Shown here in pieces: positions 26,756 through 36,365 of a stretch of DNA of 64,000 nucleotides. A program made the translations under genes and the position numbers. Each line of letters opens with the position of its first letter. Position 1 is the first letter of the stretch. The notes beneath the pieces were generated by a model. It worked only from the letters and a program-made list of their open reading frames with translations. It searched no databases and had not been told where the DNA came from. Source of the DNA: Devosia faecipullorum (GTDB lineage Bacteria > Pseudomonadota > Alphaproteobacteria > Rhizobiales > Devosiaceae); assembly GCF_015158295.1 (NCBI RefSeq), contig NZ_JACDXV010000002.1, forward strand, positions 689,505 to 753,504, given 5' to 3'.

Positions 26756-27343
26756 ATGGCCGAGCTGGCATTGGAAGAAGCGAAGGCCGCATTGCGCAAG
26801 CAGGCCCATGTGGCCCGCGCGGCCTTGTCCGCCGAGGCGCGGGGGGAAGCCGCGAGCACGGTGGCGCATCTGTTCTTCGAGGACATTGCCTATGGGCCTG
26901 AGGACGTCATTGCCGGCTATTGGCGCATCCGCGACGAGCTCGATTGCCAGCCCATCCTCATCCGCCTGATGGATGGCGGCCAGAAAGTGGTGCTGCCGGT
27001 GGTGGAAGGGGAAGGCAAGCCGCTCGACCTGCGCGTCTGGGAAGCCGACCAGCCGCTCTACGAAGCCGGGTTCGGCACCCTGGCGCCGTCCGATTTGGCC
27101 CCCAGGGCCGAACCCGATCTCGTCTTGATGCCGCTGCTTGGCTTCGATGCCGCCGGCACGCGGCTGGGCTATGGGGGCGGCTATTATGACCGCACGCTCG
27201 CATCCATCGGCAAGAAGCCCTTGCTGGTGGGACTGGCCTTCGCCTGCCAGGAACTTCCTCATATTCCCCGCGAGCCCCATGACGTGCCGCTCGATGCGGT
27301 GATCACCGAACAGGGCGTGCGTTTCTTCGAGGCCCGGACATGA
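26756..27343 (+). CDS. fau: 5-formyltetrahydrofolate cyclo-ligase
   Basis: A 195-residue protein with the nucleotide/folate-binding loop GYGGGYYDRTL and VLMPLLGFDAAGTRLG. It converts 5-formyl-THF to 5,10-methenyl-THF using ATP. The position directly behind 6S RNA is the classic ssrS-ygfA arrangement. The stop overlaps the start of the next gene by ATGA. Confidence 0.93.
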   Translation: MAELALEEAKAALRKQAHVARAALSAEARGEAASTVAHLFFEDIAYGPEDVIAGYWRIRDELDCQPILIRLMDGGQKVVLPVVEGEGKPLDLRVWEADQPLYEAGFGTLAPSDLAPRAEPDLVLMPLLGFDAAGTRLGYGGGYYDRTLASIGKKPLLVGLAFACQELPHIPREPHDVPLDAVITEQGVRFFEART

Positions 27344-28161
27344 GGCTGCTATTTCTGGGCGATGTGGTCGGCCGTGCCGGCCGCGATGCCGTGGCCGAGC
27401 GCCTGCCGGGGCTGATCGCGCGCTACAAGTTCGATTTCGTCGTGGTCAATGGCGAGAATGCCAGCCATGGCAAGGGGCTGATCGAAAACCATTTTCAGGG
27501 TCTGCGCGATGCCGGCGCCGACATCGTCACCCTGGGCGACCATGCCTTCGACCAGCGCGAGGCGCTCTCCTATATCGAGCGCGAGCCGAGTCTGATCCGG
27601 CCGATCAATTACGCCCCCGGCACGCCGGGGCGCGGGGCCATGCTGGTCGAGGGCCGCAATGGCCATCGGGTTCTGGTGGTCAACGCGCTGGGCCGGGTAT
27701 TCATGCCGCCCATTGACGATCCGTTCCGCGCCGTCGAAGCGGCGCTTGCCGACGCGCCGCTGGGCGAGGTCGCCGATGCCGTCATCGTCGATTTCCACAC
27801 CGAGGCGACTTCGGAAATCCAGGCCATGGGGCATTTTCTGGACGGCCGGGCCAGTCTCGTCGTCGGCACCCATACCCATATTCCCACCGCCGACCACCGC
27901 CTGCTCAAGGGCGGTACGGCTTTGATGGCCGATGCCGGCATGTGCGGGGATTTCGATTCCATCATCGGCACCGAGACCGAAGAGCCGCTCAACCGTTTCC
28001 TCACCGGCATTCCCAATGGCCGCTTCACCCCGGCCGAGGGCGAGGCGACCTTGTGCGGAGTGGTGGTGGAGACCGATCCGCGCAGCGGCCTCGCCACTTA
28101 TGTGGCGCCGCTCAGGGTAGGGGGCGTTCTTGCCCAGGCGCTGCCCGACTTTCCCGGCTGA
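27340..28161 (+). CDS. YmdB-like metallophosphoesterase (TIGR00282 family)
   Basis: A 273-residue protein with the family metal-binding motifs in order: [47 protein letters not shown] and [12 protein letters not shown]. Characterised relatives (YmdB) hydrolyse 2',3'-cyclic nucleotides and influence RNA turnover and biofilm formation. It is translationally coupled to fau. The biological role in alphaproteobacteria is not settled. Confidence 0.88.
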   Translation: MRLLFLGDVVGRAGRDAVAERLPGLIARYKFDFVVVNGENASHGKGLIENHFQGLRDAGADIVTLGDHAFDQREALSYIEREPSLIRPINYAPGTPGRGAMLVEGRNGHRVLVVNALGRVFMPPIDDPFRAVEAALADAPLGEVADAVIVDFHTEATSEIQAMGHFLDGRASLVVGTHTHIPTADHRLLKGGTALMADAGMCGDFDSIIGTETEEPLNRFLTGIPNGRFTPAEGEATLCGVVVETDPRSGLATYVAPLRVGGVLAQALPDFPG

Positions 28162-28229
28162 CGCTTCCTTTTTGCCCCCCCGCGCCCTATAAGCGGGCCG
28201 ATTTCAGAAATAGGACCTTCGAGGGACAC

Positions 28230-28976
28230 ATGGCTGGCCATTCCCACGCCAAGAATATCATGCACCGCAAGGGCAAGTCGGACGCGATCCGCTCCAAGAT
28301 CTTTTCCAAGCTGGCGCGCGAAATCACCGTCGCCGCCAAGATGGGGCAGCCCGATCCGGCCTTCAATCCGCGCCTGCGCCTGGCCATTACCAATGCCCGC
28401 GCCCAGTCCATGCCCAAGGACAATATCGAGCGCGCGGTCAAGAAGGCGCAGGGTGGCGATGCGGAGAATTATGACGAAATCCGCTATGAAGGCTATGGTC
28501 CTGGCGGGGTTGCGGTCATCGTCGAGGCGCTGACCGACAATCGCAATCGCACCGCCTCCAATGTGCGCTCCTACTTTTCCAAGAATGGCGGCGCGCTGGG
28601 CGAAACCGGCTCGGTCGGCTTCATGTTCGACCGCGTCGGCGAAATCACCTATCCGGCCAGTGCCGGAACGGAAGACAAGGTGATGGAAGCCGCCATCGAG
28701 GCCGGTGCCGACGATGTCGAGAGCGACGAAGACGGCCATTACGTCTACACATCGTTCGAATCCATGGCTGAAGTCGCTGCCGCGCTCGAGGCGGTCCTCG
28801 GCGAAGCGGAATCGGTCAAGGCGATCTGGAAGCCGCAGAATTCGACGCCCATCGACGCCGAAAAGGGCGCGACGCTGATGAAGCTCATCAATACGCTCGA
28901 AGAAGACGACGACGTGCAGAACGTCTATTCCAATTTCGACATGAGCGATGAAGACGCGGCCAAGCTGGCCCAATAG
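28230..28976 (+). CDS. yebC: YebC/PmpR family protein
   Basis: A 248-residue protein with the invariant start [14 protein letters not shown], then [17 protein letters not shown] and the late KPQNSTPID motif. YebC proteins were described as transcription regulators and more recently as translation factors easing ribosome stalling at proline stretches (the YebC/TACO1 idea). ATG 28230 has GAGGG upstream. A strong terminator follows. Confidence 0.93.
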   Translation: MAGHSHAKNIMHRKGKSDAIRSKIFSKLAREITVAAKMGQPDPAFNPRLRLAITNARAQSMPKDNIERAVKKAQGGDAENYDEIRYEGYGPGGVAVIVEALTDNRNRTASNVRSYFSKNGGALGETGSVGFMFDRVGEITYPASAGTEDKVMEAAIEAGADDVESDEDGHYVYTSFESMAEVAAALEAVLGEAESVKAIWKPQNSTPIDAEKGATLMKLINTLEEDDDVQNVYSNFDMSDEDAAKLAQ

Positions 28977-28999
28977 GTCGATCAGCTATCGATTTCGAG

Positions 29000-29025
29000 A
29001 AGGCGGCCTAATGGGCCGCCTTTTT
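29000..29025 (+). terminator. Rho-independent terminator of yebC
   Basis: Stem AAGGCGGCC / GGCCGCCTT with a 5-base loop, followed by TTTT. It abuts the stop codon of the convergent diguanylate cyclase gene. Confidence 0.88.
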
Positions 29026-29807
29026 CATGCGCTGCGCCGGAGCGTGGCGACCGGTTCGGGGCTGAGCGGGGCGACGGCGGCCATGTTGCGCCCGGCATTT
29101 TTCGCGCAATAAAGGCGCTGGTCGGCGATGCGGAACAATTCGGCAAAGTTGGCGCCGCAGGCAAAGGTGGCGCCGCCTATGCTGACCGAAAGATGCCGCT
29201 GCTCGCCTGCCGGGGCGAAGCGCGCCCGGTTGACAGCGGCGCGAATGCGTTCGGCGGTCAGTTCCGCCTGACCCTGGCCGGTCCCGGGCAGGAAGACGCC
29301 GAATTCCTCGCCGCCCATGCGCCCGATCAGGTCGCCCTCGCGCAGGATCGAGCGGATGGAACGGGCGATGACGGTCAGCGCGACATCGCCGATATCGTGC
29401 CCATAGAGGTCGTTGATCGCCTTGAAATTGTCGGCGTCGATCATCAGCAGCGTTCCGGTGCCGCCCGCCCCGGTCCCGGCCAGCCAGGAATCTACCCTGG
29501 CGGCGAAGGCGCCGCGATTGAGGCAATCGGTGAGGAAGTCATAGGTGGCCAATTTCTGCAATTGCAGATTGGCCTGCCGCAATTGCTCCTGCCGGATCAC
29601 GACAATGGCAACCGAAGGTCCACCTAGCGCCAGGGGCGTGATGATGGCCACCAACAGGCCTTGCACATTGATCCCTTGCGCAAAGGTTCCCATGATCGAA
29701 TTGGTGATGATTATGGAAAGAATGACGGCGATGGACGTGATCAGGCCGGTAAGTCGATAGACCCGCAGCCATGACCGACTGCTGAGCTTGCTGCTTGCTC
29801 CGTGCAT
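29025..29807 (-). CDS. Membrane-anchored diguanylate cyclase
   Basis: A 260-residue protein with two N-terminal transmembrane helices (about residues 18-40 and 48-70), a short linker helix and a GGDEF-type domain. The active site reads GGEEF, and an RxxD inhibitory site (REGD) lies exactly five residues before it, so c-di-GMP product inhibition should be intact. No separate sensory domain is present, so input would come from the membrane helices. The start ATG 29807 is chosen because the upstream frame is only the antisense of ruvC. Confidence 0.88.
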   Translation of the reverse strand: MHGASSKLSSRSWLRVYRLTGLITSIAVILSIIITNSIMGTFAQGINVQGLLVAIITPLALGGPSVAIVVIRQEQLRQANLQLQKLATYDFLTDCLNRGAFAARVDSWLAGTGAGGTGTLLMIDADNFKAINDLYGHDIGDVALTVIARSIRSILREGDLIGRMGGEEFGVFLPGTGQGQAELTAERIRAAVNRARFAPAGEQRHLSVSIGGATFACGANFAELFRIADQRLYCAKNAGRNMAAVAPLSPEPVATLRRSA

Positions 29808-29961
29808 TCCTGAATCTTGCCCCTGCGTTCCGGCGGCCAAACTAGGGTCGTGTTGTGAACGGAAGGTTGCCGGCTTCGACAAAATTGAAAATGTCGCACC
29901 TGTTTCTGCTTTGTTCACTTTGGGCTTGGTAGGTTCCGACAAGCCCCTTACAAGGAAGAAC

Positions 29962-30468
29962 ATGACGAAACCCGTGCGAATCATTGGCATTGATCCCGGT
30001 CTGCGGCGCTGTGGCTGGGGCATAATCGAGGCTGTGGACAACAGGCTGCGCTTTGTCGCGTGCGGAACGCTGACCCCGCCGGCGGACGGCGCGCTCTCGG
30101 TCCGGCTTGCCGCCCTGGCCGCTGGGCTGAGCGAATTGCTCGACCTGCATGGTCCCGACGAGGCGGCGGTGGAGGAAACCTTCGTCAATGCCGGCGTCCG
30201 CTCGGCACTGACCCTCGGACAGGCGCGCGGCGTCGTATTGGTGATGCCGGCCTTGCGCGGTCTGCCAGTGGCCGAATATGCGGCCAATCTGGTGAAAAAA
30301 TCCGTGGTCGGCACCGGCCATGCCAGCAAGGAGCAAATTGGTGTCATGGTCAGGACATTGCTGCCTTCGGCCAGCTTCAAGGGCGCCGACGCGGCCGACG
30401 CCCTGGCTATTGCCATCTGCCACGCCCATCATCGGGTATCGGCGCGCCGCATGGGGGTTCTGGCATGA
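29962..30468 (+). CDS. ruvC: Holliday junction resolvase RuvC
   Basis: A 168-residue endonuclease with the catalytic acidic residues in [21 protein letters not shown] and the C-terminal [16 protein letters not shown]. It cuts Holliday junctions after RuvAB branch migration. Its stop overlaps the ruvA start (ATGA). Confidence 0.95.
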   Translation: MTKPVRIIGIDPGLRRCGWGIIEAVDNRLRFVACGTLTPPADGALSVRLAALAAGLSELLDLHGPDEAAVEETFVNAGVRSALTLGQARGVVLVMPALRGLPVAEYAANLVKKSVVGTGHASKEQIGVMVRTLLPSASFKGADAADALAIAICHAHHRVSARRMGVLA

Positions 30469-31082
30469 TCGGCAAGCTCAAGGGCTTGGTGGATTCGTTC
30501 GGCGGCGATTGGGTGCTGATCGATTGCGGCGGCGTCTGCTACGAAGTTTTCTGTTCCTCCCGCACGCTGCAGGCGCTGCCGCGCGTCGGCGAGGCGGCGG
30601 TGGTCTTCATCGAGACCATCGTGCGCGAGGATTTCATCCGCCTCTATGGCTTTGCCAATGAGGCAGAAAAAAGCTGGTTCAACCTGCTGACCTCGGTTCA
30701 GGGCGTGGGGGCGCGCGTCGCCCTCGCCATTCTCTCGGTCATGGGGCCGTCCGAATTGTCGAGTGCGGTGGCCTTGCAGGACAAGGCCATGCTCGGCCGC
30801 GCCAATGGCGTCGGTCCGAAGCTGGCCCTGCGCGTCGTCACCGAACTCAAGGGCAAGGTGCCTGCTATCGGCGCCGTGGATGCGGGCACACTCGGCCTGC
30901 AAACCGCCCTCGGGGAAGGCGTCGCCGCGGGCAATGTCGCCGATGCGGTCTCCGCGCTCACCAATCTGGGCTATTCCGCCGCCCAGGCCTCCGCCGCATT
31001 GGCGCGCGTCGTCGCCCGCGACGGCGAAGATACGCCGACCGAAAAGCTGATCCGGCTGGGCCTGCGGGAATTGAGCCAGTGA
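30465..31082 (+). CDS. ruvA: Holliday junction branch-migration protein RuvA
   Basis: A 205-residue protein with an OB-fold start [20 protein letters not shown], HhH motifs ([20 protein letters not shown] and [17 protein letters not shown]) and a C-terminal RuvB-binding domain ([20 protein letters not shown]). It binds four-way junctions and loads RuvB. It is coupled to ruvC. The usual partner ruvB comes only after an inserted toxin-antitoxin pair. Confidence 0.95.
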   Translation: MIGKLKGLVDSFGGDWVLIDCGGVCYEVFCSSRTLQALPRVGEAAVVFIETIVREDFIRLYGFANEAEKSWFNLLTSVQGVGARVALAILSVMGPSELSSAVALQDKAMLGRANGVGPKLALRVVTELKGKVPAIGAVDAGTLGLQTALGEGVAAGNVADAVSALTNLGYSAAQASAALARVVARDGEDTPTEKLIRLGLRELSQ

Positions 31083-31085
31083 TCC

Positions 31086-31132
31086 TTGCATGTCTCATAA
31101 TTCCTTACTATTTTTGTAAGTAAGGATTTTTT
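31086..31132 (+). promoter_or_regulatory. Candidate vapBC promoter with overlapping operator/terminator-like palindrome
   Basis: A possible promoter TTGCAT (31086-31091), 17-base spacer, TATTTT (31109-31114) is overlapped by an inverted repeat TCCTTACT (31102-31109) / AGTAAGGA (31119-31126). The latter is followed by six T. The same sequence could be the antitoxin operator or an intrinsic terminator for ruvCA. The segment is markedly A/T-richer than its surroundings. Confidence 0.5.
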
Positions 31133-31143
31133 GGATTGTACGA

Positions 31144-31428
31144 ATGGAAACCCGGAAAAAGGAATCCTTTCTCGGGAGGATGACCAGCAAGGGCCAAACC
31201 ACTATTCCCAAGGAAGTGCGGGATCTGTTGGGGCTGAGTGAGGGGGCGCAGGTGGAATGGATCGTGGAAGACGGCAAGGCTATGGTGAAGCCTCGGACGC
31301 GGCGGGCTATTGATCTGGCAGGATTTCTGGGCGAGCCGCCCAATGGCAGGCATGTGTCGATCGAGGAAATGGATGACGCGGCAGCCGAGGCCGCTGCAGA
31401 GCGGTTTAAGCGTGCGACCCGGCGATGA
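31144..31428 (+). CDS. AbrB/SpoVT-fold antitoxin (VapB-type)
   Basis: A 94-residue protein with the swapped-hairpin DNA-binding motif MTSKGQTTIPKEVRDLLGLS near residue 13 and an acidic/helical C-terminal tail that would block the toxin. It overlaps the PIN toxin by ATGA. It should autoregulate through the palindrome at 31102-31126. The cassette sits between ruvA and ruvB. Confidence 0.87.
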   Translation: METRKKESFLGRMTSKGQTTIPKEVRDLLGLSEGAQVEWIVEDGKAMVKPRTRRAIDLAGFLGEPPNGRHVSIEEMDDAAAEAAAERFKRATRR

Positions 31429-31823
31429 TCGGAGTTGATGCCAATATTTTGTTGCGGCTTTTGGTTCGCGACGACCCGCCCCAACACGAGCTGGCAAAGG
31501 CTTTTTTTGCGGCGCGCTCGGAGAACGACCCGGCTTATGTCAGTCTCGTCGTTATTGTCGAAACCACATGGGTGCTTCAGAAAAGCTATGGCTATTCCCG
31601 GGGACAGGTCGCCGACATGTTGGATGCGCTTCTCGAAAGCCCCGATCTGGTGATCGAAAACGCCGCGGCTGTAAGACAGGCCGCCTCTTGGTCCAGGCAG
31701 CCCAAAGTGGGCCTGATTGATGCGCTTGTGGCGCTGCTGGCGGGCAATCAGGGCTGCGTCACCACTTTTACGTTTGACAGGGATGCTGCCAAGCGCATCC
31801 CCGGCATGGAATTGCTCTCTTGA
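31425..31823 (+). CDS. PIN-domain ribonuclease toxin (VapC-type)
   Basis: A 132-residue PIN-domain protein. Conserved acids are visible in [37 protein letters not shown] and TFDRDAAK. VapC toxins cleave initiator tRNA or rRNA. Its TGA stop overlaps the TTG start of ruvB (TTGA), so ruvB translation is coupled to toxin translation. Confidence 0.88.
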   Translation: MIGVDANILLRLLVRDDPPQHELAKAFFAARSENDPAYVSLVVIVETTWVLQKSYGYSRGQVADMLDALLESPDLVIENAAAVRQAASWSRQPKVGLIDALVALLAGNQGCVTTFTFDRDAAKRIPGMELLS

Positions 31824-32857
31824 CCGACCTTACCTCCGCATCCGCCGGGCGCGACGACAATCTCGATGTTTCCCTGCGCCCTTCCGGCTTTGCCGATTTC
31901 GTCGGTCAGGCGGCGGCGCGAGCCAATCTGGAAGTCTTCATCCAGGCCGCAAGGCAGCGCGGCTCGGCGCTGGACCATGTGCTGTTCGTCGGCCCGCCGG
32001 GCCTGGGCAAGACCACTTTGGCCCAGATCATTTCGCGTGAACTGGGCGTCGGTTTTCGCGCTACGTCCGGTCCGGTCATCGCCAAGGCCGGGGATCTGGC
32101 AGCATTGCTCACCAATCTCGAAGAGCGCGACGTGCTGTTCATCGACGAGATCCATCGGCTCAACCCGGCCATCGAGGAAGTGCTCTATCCGGCGATGGAG
32201 GATTTCCAGCTCGATCTCATCATCGGCGAAGGCCCCGCCGCCCGTTCGGTGCGCATCGATCTGGCCAAATTTACCCTGGTCGGGGCCACGACCCGCGCGG
32301 GCCTTTTGACCACGCCCCTGCGCGACCGTTTCGGCATCCCGGTGCGGCTCAACTTCTATACGCCCGAGGAATTGGTACAGATCGTCACCCGCGGCGCCCG
32401 GCTCATGAACATGCCGATGGCGCCCGATGGGGCCATGGAAATCGCCCGCCGCTCACGCGGCACGCCGCGCATAGCCGGGCGGCTTCTGCGCCGGGTTATC
32501 GACTTCGCCATGGTGGATGGAGCCTTGGAAATCGACCGGGCCATTGCCGACAAGGCGCTGATCCGGCTCGATGTCGATGCGCGCGGACTCGACCAGCTCG
32601 ACCGGCGCTATCTCACCACCATTGCCGATTTCTACAATGGCGGCCCGGTCGGCATCGAGACCATCGCTGCCGCCCTGTCCGAGCCGCGCGATGCCATCGA
32701 GGAGATTGTCGAGCCCTATCTCTTGCAGCAGGGTTTCATCCAGCGCACGCCGCGCGGTCGCATACTCACCGCCATCGCCTTTCAACATCTCGGTAAAATC
32801 GTGCCGCAGGGCTTTGTCGGCATGCAATCGAGCCTGTTCGAGGACAATGAACAATGA
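31820..32857 (+). CDS. ruvB: Holliday junction branch-migration ATPase RuvB
   Basis: A 345-residue AAA+ motor with Walker [15 protein letters not shown], Walker [11 protein letters not shown], sensor [11 protein letters not shown] and the C-terminal winged helix ([20 protein letters not shown]). The start codon is TTG at 31820, overlapping the vapC stop. No upstream ATG alternative exists in frame. This rare start and the coupling look like consequences of the toxin-antitoxin insertion. Its own stop overlaps the NUDIX gene (ATGA). Confidence 0.95.
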   Translation: MTDLTSASAGRDDNLDVSLRPSGFADFVGQAAARANLEVFIQAARQRGSALDHVLFVGPPGLGKTTLAQIISRELGVGFRATSGPVIAKAGDLAALLTNLEERDVLFIDEIHRLNPAIEEVLYPAMEDFQLDLIIGEGPAARSVRIDLAKFTLVGATTRAGLLTTPLRDRFGIPVRLNFYTPEELVQIVTRGARLMNMPMAPDGAMEIARRSRGTPRIAGRLLRRVIDFAMVDGALEIDRAIADKALIRLDVDARGLDQLDRRYLTTIADFYNGGPVGIETIAAALSEPRDAIEEIVEPYLLQQGFIQRTPRGRILTAIAFQHLGKIVPQGFVGMQSSLFEDNEQ

Positions 32858-33348
32858 GCCGTCACGTCATCAGCTTTCCCATCGAGGGGCAGCGTTTCAA
32901 CTATCGCGTGGCCGCGATCATCGTGGTCGATGGCCATGTCCTGCTCTGCCGGGAGGATGACGATAGCTACACCATGCTGCCCGGCGGCCGAGTCGAGCTT
33001 GGCGAGCCTAGCCTTGTCAGCCTCGAGCGCGAGATTGCCGAGGAACTGGCCATGCCTGCCCATATCGGACCGCTCATGGCCACATCGGAAAGTTTCTATC
33101 GCCGCGAGGATCAGGATTTCCACGAGCTGGGCTTTTTCTACGAAGTCGATTTGCCGGGGCAGGGACCGAACGGGCAATCGCCCTGGCTGGTACGCCAGGA
33201 CGAGGGACACGATCTCTCGTTCCATTGGGTAAAGCTGGCGGGCGCCGATCTGGAAAAATTCAACCTGCTCCCCTCCTGGCTGCCCGACTTCCTGCGCAAT
33301 CTCCCGGCAGGTCCGGTCCACATCGTCCACGAAGCGCCGACAAAATGA
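32854..33348 (+). CDS. NUDIX hydrolase
   Basis: A 164-residue protein with a NUDIX box beginning [20 protein letters not shown] and continuing EL, matching GX5EX7REUXEE. It would hydrolyse a nucleoside diphosphate derivative; which one is unknown. It is coupled to ruvB in front and to a 24-codon ORF behind. Confidence 0.86.
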   Translation: MSRHVISFPIEGQRFNYRVAAIIVVDGHVLLCREDDDSYTMLPGGRVELGEPSLVSLEREIAEELAMPAHIGPLMATSESFYRREDQDFHELGFFYEVDLPGQGPNGQSPWLVRQDEGHDLSFHWVKLAGADLEKFNLLPSWLPDFLRNLPAGPVHIVHEAPTK

Positions 33349-33419
33349 CCATGGCCGACGACCGCATTGCCGATTGCCTTGAACTCAGCCGCCCGGCCAT
33401 GGCGGAGCGCAAACGGTGA
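33345..33419 (+). CDS. Possible 24-residue coupling ORF between NUDIX and ybgC
   Basis: ATG at 33345 overlaps the NUDIX stop (ATGA), and its own TGA overlaps the GTG start of ybgC (GTGA). The peptide starts [17 protein letters not shown] and has no recognised domain. Double overlap suggests that it lets ribosomes travel from NUDIX to ybgC. It may be only a leader. Confidence 0.35.
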   Translation: MTMADDRIADCLELSRPAMAERKR

Positions 33420-33814
33420 CCATGCATACCTTTCCCATTCGCATCTATTACGAAGACACCGATTTTTCCGGAAATGTCTATCACGCCGCCTATCTCAAAT
33501 TCTTTGAGCGGGCGCGGACCGAATTTTTGCGGGACGCCGGCATTCATCATTCAGAGCTGGCGGCAGAGGGTCTGGCTTTCGCGGTGCGCTCGATGCAGAT
33601 CGATTTCATTGCCCCCGCCCATATCGACGATTTGCTCAGGGTCGAGACCGAACCGGTTTCGGCGACCGGGGCGCGTCTCACCCTCCGGCAGACAATTCTG
33701 CGTGATGGGAAAATATTGGTCGGGGCCGAGCTGATCGTCGTCGCCATCAGGACGTCCGGGGGTGCGGCGCGGCTTCCGGCGGCCTTGCGGGCGCTGTGCG
33801 CGGCCAAAGGTTAG
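33416..33814 (+). CDS. ybgC: Acyl-CoA thioesterase YbgC (Tol-Pal associated)
   Basis: A 132-residue hot-dog thioesterase with YYEDTDFSGNVYHAAYLKFF (catalytic Asp region) and FERARTEFLR. YbgC is the first gene of many tol-pal operons and interacts with phospholipid synthesis enzymes. GTG 33416 has GGAG eight bases upstream; ATG 33422 is the alternative. A 220-base gap with a small GTTAGCA/TGCTAAC hairpin just after the stop separates it from tolQ. Confidence 0.9.
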   Translation: MTMHTFPIRIYYEDTDFSGNVYHAAYLKFFERARTEFLRDAGIHHSELAAEGLAFAVRSMQIDFIAPAHIDDLLRVETEPVSATGARLTLRQTILRDGKILVGAELIVVAIRTSGGAARLPAALRALCAAKG

Positions 33815-34034
33815 CAGTCTGCTAACGAATGGCTTGGGAAGGCGACGGGAATGCGTTTCCCGGATTCTCTTTGTTAACGCATTGGTGACCATAAAGGGCG
33901 CAAAGGCGGAAGTGCCGTGCGCCGGGTCTCCTATTGCCCGTAAATGCAGGCATTTCTCTTAATTTTGACAGATTTCGCCCCCATCGCACCGAGGATGGGG
34001 CCGAGCGGATGAGCCGGGCCGAAAAGGAAATTTC

Positions 34035-34745
34035 ATGGAAGCCATGGATGCAGTTGGAGCCGCCGCTCCCCATACCGACCTGTCCATCTGGGGCCTGTTC
34101 TGGATGGCCGACATCGTCGTCAAGTCGGTGATGCTGGGCCTGCTCGGCGCATCGGTCTGGTGCTGGGCGATTATCATCGACAAAACAATAACTTACCGGC
34201 GCATGAAGGCCGAGATGAACCGCTTCGAGCGCACGTTCTGGTCGGGCCAGTCGCTGGAGGAACTCTATCAGCAGCAATCCGAAAAGCCCTCAGGCGGGCT
34301 GGGCGCGGTCTTCGTCGCCGCCATGAAGGAATGGAAGCGCAGCCACGAGCAGAACGCCGCCAGTTTCGTGGGCATGCAGCAGCGCCTGGACAAGGTGCTG
34401 GACGTGGCCATTGCCCGGGAAAGCGAATATCTCGAAAAGCGTCTCGGGTTCCTGGCCACCATCGGTTCTGCCGGCCCGTTCATCGGCCTTTTCGGTACGG
34501 TCTGGGGCATCATGAACGCCTTCACCAATATCGCGGCCTCGTCCGATACCAATCTCGCCGTGGTCGCCGGCCCGATCGCGGAGGCCCTGTTTGCCACGGC
34601 CATCGGCCTGGTTGCGGCCATTCCGGCCGTTATCGCCTATAACAAGCTTTCCTCCGATGCCGCCAAGCTGACGGGGCGTTTGGAAGGCTTTGCCGACGAA
34701 TTCTCCACCATTCTCAGCCGCCAGCTCGAAGCGCGGAGCCGCTGA
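34035..34745 (+). CDS. tolQ: Tol-Pal system proton channel TolQ
   Basis: A 236-residue MotA/TolQ/ExbB protein with a first helix VVKSVMLGLLGASVWCWAII and the conserved GSAGPFIGLFGTVWGIMNAF and IAEALFATAIGLVAAIPAVI segments. With TolR it uses the proton gradient to energise TolA. AAAAGGAAA precedes ATG 34035. It is the first gene of a compact tolQRAB operon. Confidence 0.95.
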   Translation: MEAMDAVGAAAPHTDLSIWGLFWMADIVVKSVMLGLLGASVWCWAIIIDKTITYRRMKAEMNRFERTFWSGQSLEELYQQQSEKPSGGLGAVFVAAMKEWKRSHEQNAASFVGMQQRLDKVLDVAIARESEYLEKRLGFLATIGSAGPFIGLFGTVWGIMNAFTNIAASSDTNLAVVAGPIAEALFATAIGLVAAIPAVIAYNKLSSDAAKLTGRLEGFADEFSTILSRQLEARSR

Positions 34746-34746
34746 T

Positions 34747-35181
34747 ATGGGCATGGGCATGGCATCAGGCGGCGGCGGGGGCCGACGCAGACGTCGCAAG
34801 AAAAATGCGGTGATGAGCGAAATCAACGTGACGCCGATGGTCGACGTCATGCTGGTGCTGTTGATCATCATGATGGTGGCGGCCCCGATGATGACCTCGG
34901 GTGTCTCGGTGGATCTGCCGCGCACCGCAGCCGGCGAAATGCCCAGCCAGACGCGGCCGATTACCGTGGCGGTGACGCCGGAAGGCGCGATTTTCGTTGA
35001 CGAGACGCCCGTCTCCGAGGCCGATCTGGTCAGCGTCGTCGGCGGTCTCGCGACCCCGGAAGACCGGCTTTATCTGCGCGGCGACACCACTGCCAATTAT
35101 GGCACGGTCATGCGCGTCATGGGCATGCTGTCGGCGGCGGGCTATACCAAGATCGGGCTCGTCACCGAGCGTGAGAGATAG
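34747..35181 (+). CDS. tolR: Tol-Pal system protein TolR
   Basis: A 144-residue ExbD/TolR protein with an Arg/Lys-rich cytoplasmic start, one transmembrane helix preceded by INVTPMVDVMLVLLIIMMV (with the proton-path Asp) and a periplasmic domain. It starts one base after the tolQ stop. Confidence 0.95.
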   Translation: MGMGMASGGGGGRRRRRKKNAVMSEINVTPMVDVMLVLLIIMMVAAPMMTSGVSVDLPRTAAGEMPSQTRPITVAVTPEGAIFVDETPVSEADLVSVVGGLATPEDRLYLRGDTTANYGTVMRVMGMLSAAGYTKIGLVTERER

Positions 35182-35190
35182 GCCGGGCGT

Positions 35191-36300
35191 ATGCGGACCG
35201 GGCTGACCGTTTCGATTTCTGCACACGTCCTGCTGCTGGTCCTGGGTCTCATCAACCTTGGAACCACCCAGAAGCTGGAAACCAGTGTGCAATCCATTTC
35301 GGTCGATCTCGTCCCCATCGAGGAATATTCCAATATTCGCATGGGGCAGCTCGACAGCGAAGTGGTGGAGACCGATGCGCCGTCCATCGTCGATACCGAT
35401 ACGCCAGCCGAACTGGCCCAGCCAACGGGCAATACGACTGAAAATCAGGTAACGCCTTCGCCCGCGGATGTGCCGACCCCGTCGCCGGTCACTGAAACCG
35501 CCCCGGCTCCGGAACAGCAGCCAGATCCCGAACCCGCGCCGGAACCCGAACCCGAGCCCGCTCCGGTACCAGAACCCACGCCTGCCCCCACCCCGATTCC
35601 GGTGCAGCCCTCGCTGCCGGAAACGCGCCCTGCCGATCTCGTTCCCGCTCCGGCCCCTGCGCCTGAGCCCACGCCGGAGCCGGTGCCGGAACCGGTGCCA
35701 GAGCCTGAGCCGGCGCCTGAACCTACACCCGCTCCGGCGCCGCAGGTTAATGTGGCGATGCCGACGTCGCGCCCCAACGACCTGGCCCAGATCCGCGAAC
35801 AGGCCCAGGCCGCCGAACGCCGCCGTCGGGAGGAAGAGGAGCGTCAGCGTCAGGCTGCGGCTCAGCAGCCGCGTCCGACCCCGCCCTCAACGACCCCAAG
35901 CCAGACAGCTGCGGATCAGATCAACAATATCATCAACAATGCGCCCACGACCGGCGGTGTGACGGGGCAGGGCGGCTCGACCACTTTGGGCGACACGACC
36001 GGCACCTCGGCCCGCCTCAGCCAGACCGCCATTGACGGGCTGGTGGCGCGGATCAAGACCTGCTGGAACCTGCTGCCCAGCGATTTCAACAGCGGCATGA
36101 ATGTGACGCTGCGGGTGTCGATGAACCGCGATGGCAGCGTCAGCGGCACGCCGCAAATCGTTTCGTCCGATCCCTCGCCGGCCGGGCAAGGCATTGCGCG
36201 CGCCGCCCAGCGCGCCGTCATGGGCTGCGCGCCCTATTCCATGCTGAGTGCTGACGCCTATGATCAATGGCGTCAGATCGAGATTGAACTGAGACCGTGA
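35191..36300 (+). CDS. tolA: Cell envelope integrity protein TolA
   Basis: A 369-residue protein: N-terminal membrane helix (ISAHVLLLVLGLINLG), a long Pro/Glu/Ala-rich periplasmic linker (residues about 85-190, PEPEPEPAP-type repeats), a short charged helix (RRREEEERQRQAA) and a C-terminal TolA/TonB-like domain (LVARIKTCWNLLPSDFNSGM). The Pro-rich linker replaces the long Lys/Ala helix of enteric TolA. It bridges TolQR to TolB/Pal. Confidence 0.93.
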   Translation: MRTGLTVSISAHVLLLVLGLINLGTTQKLETSVQSISVDLVPIEEYSNIRMGQLDSEVVETDAPSIVDTDTPAELAQPTGNTTENQVTPSPADVPTPSPVTETAPAPEQQPDPEPAPEPEPEPAPVPEPTPAPTPIPVQPSLPETRPADLVPAPAPAPEPTPEPVPEPVPEPEPAPEPTPAPAPQVNVAMPTSRPNDLAQIREQAQAAERRRREEEERQRQAAAQQPRPTPPSTTPSQTAADQINNIINNAPTTGGVTGQGGSTTLGDTTGTSARLSQTAIDGLVARIKTCWNLLPSDFNSGMNVTLRVSMNRDGSVSGTPQIVSSDPSPAGQGIARAAQRAVMGCAPYSMLSADAYDQWRQIEIELRP

Positions 36301-36365
36301 TCATGAATTTGCCCGTTTGCTGGCCAAGTAAGGGCCCGAACGGCGAAACTGGAGACCAGACCGAG

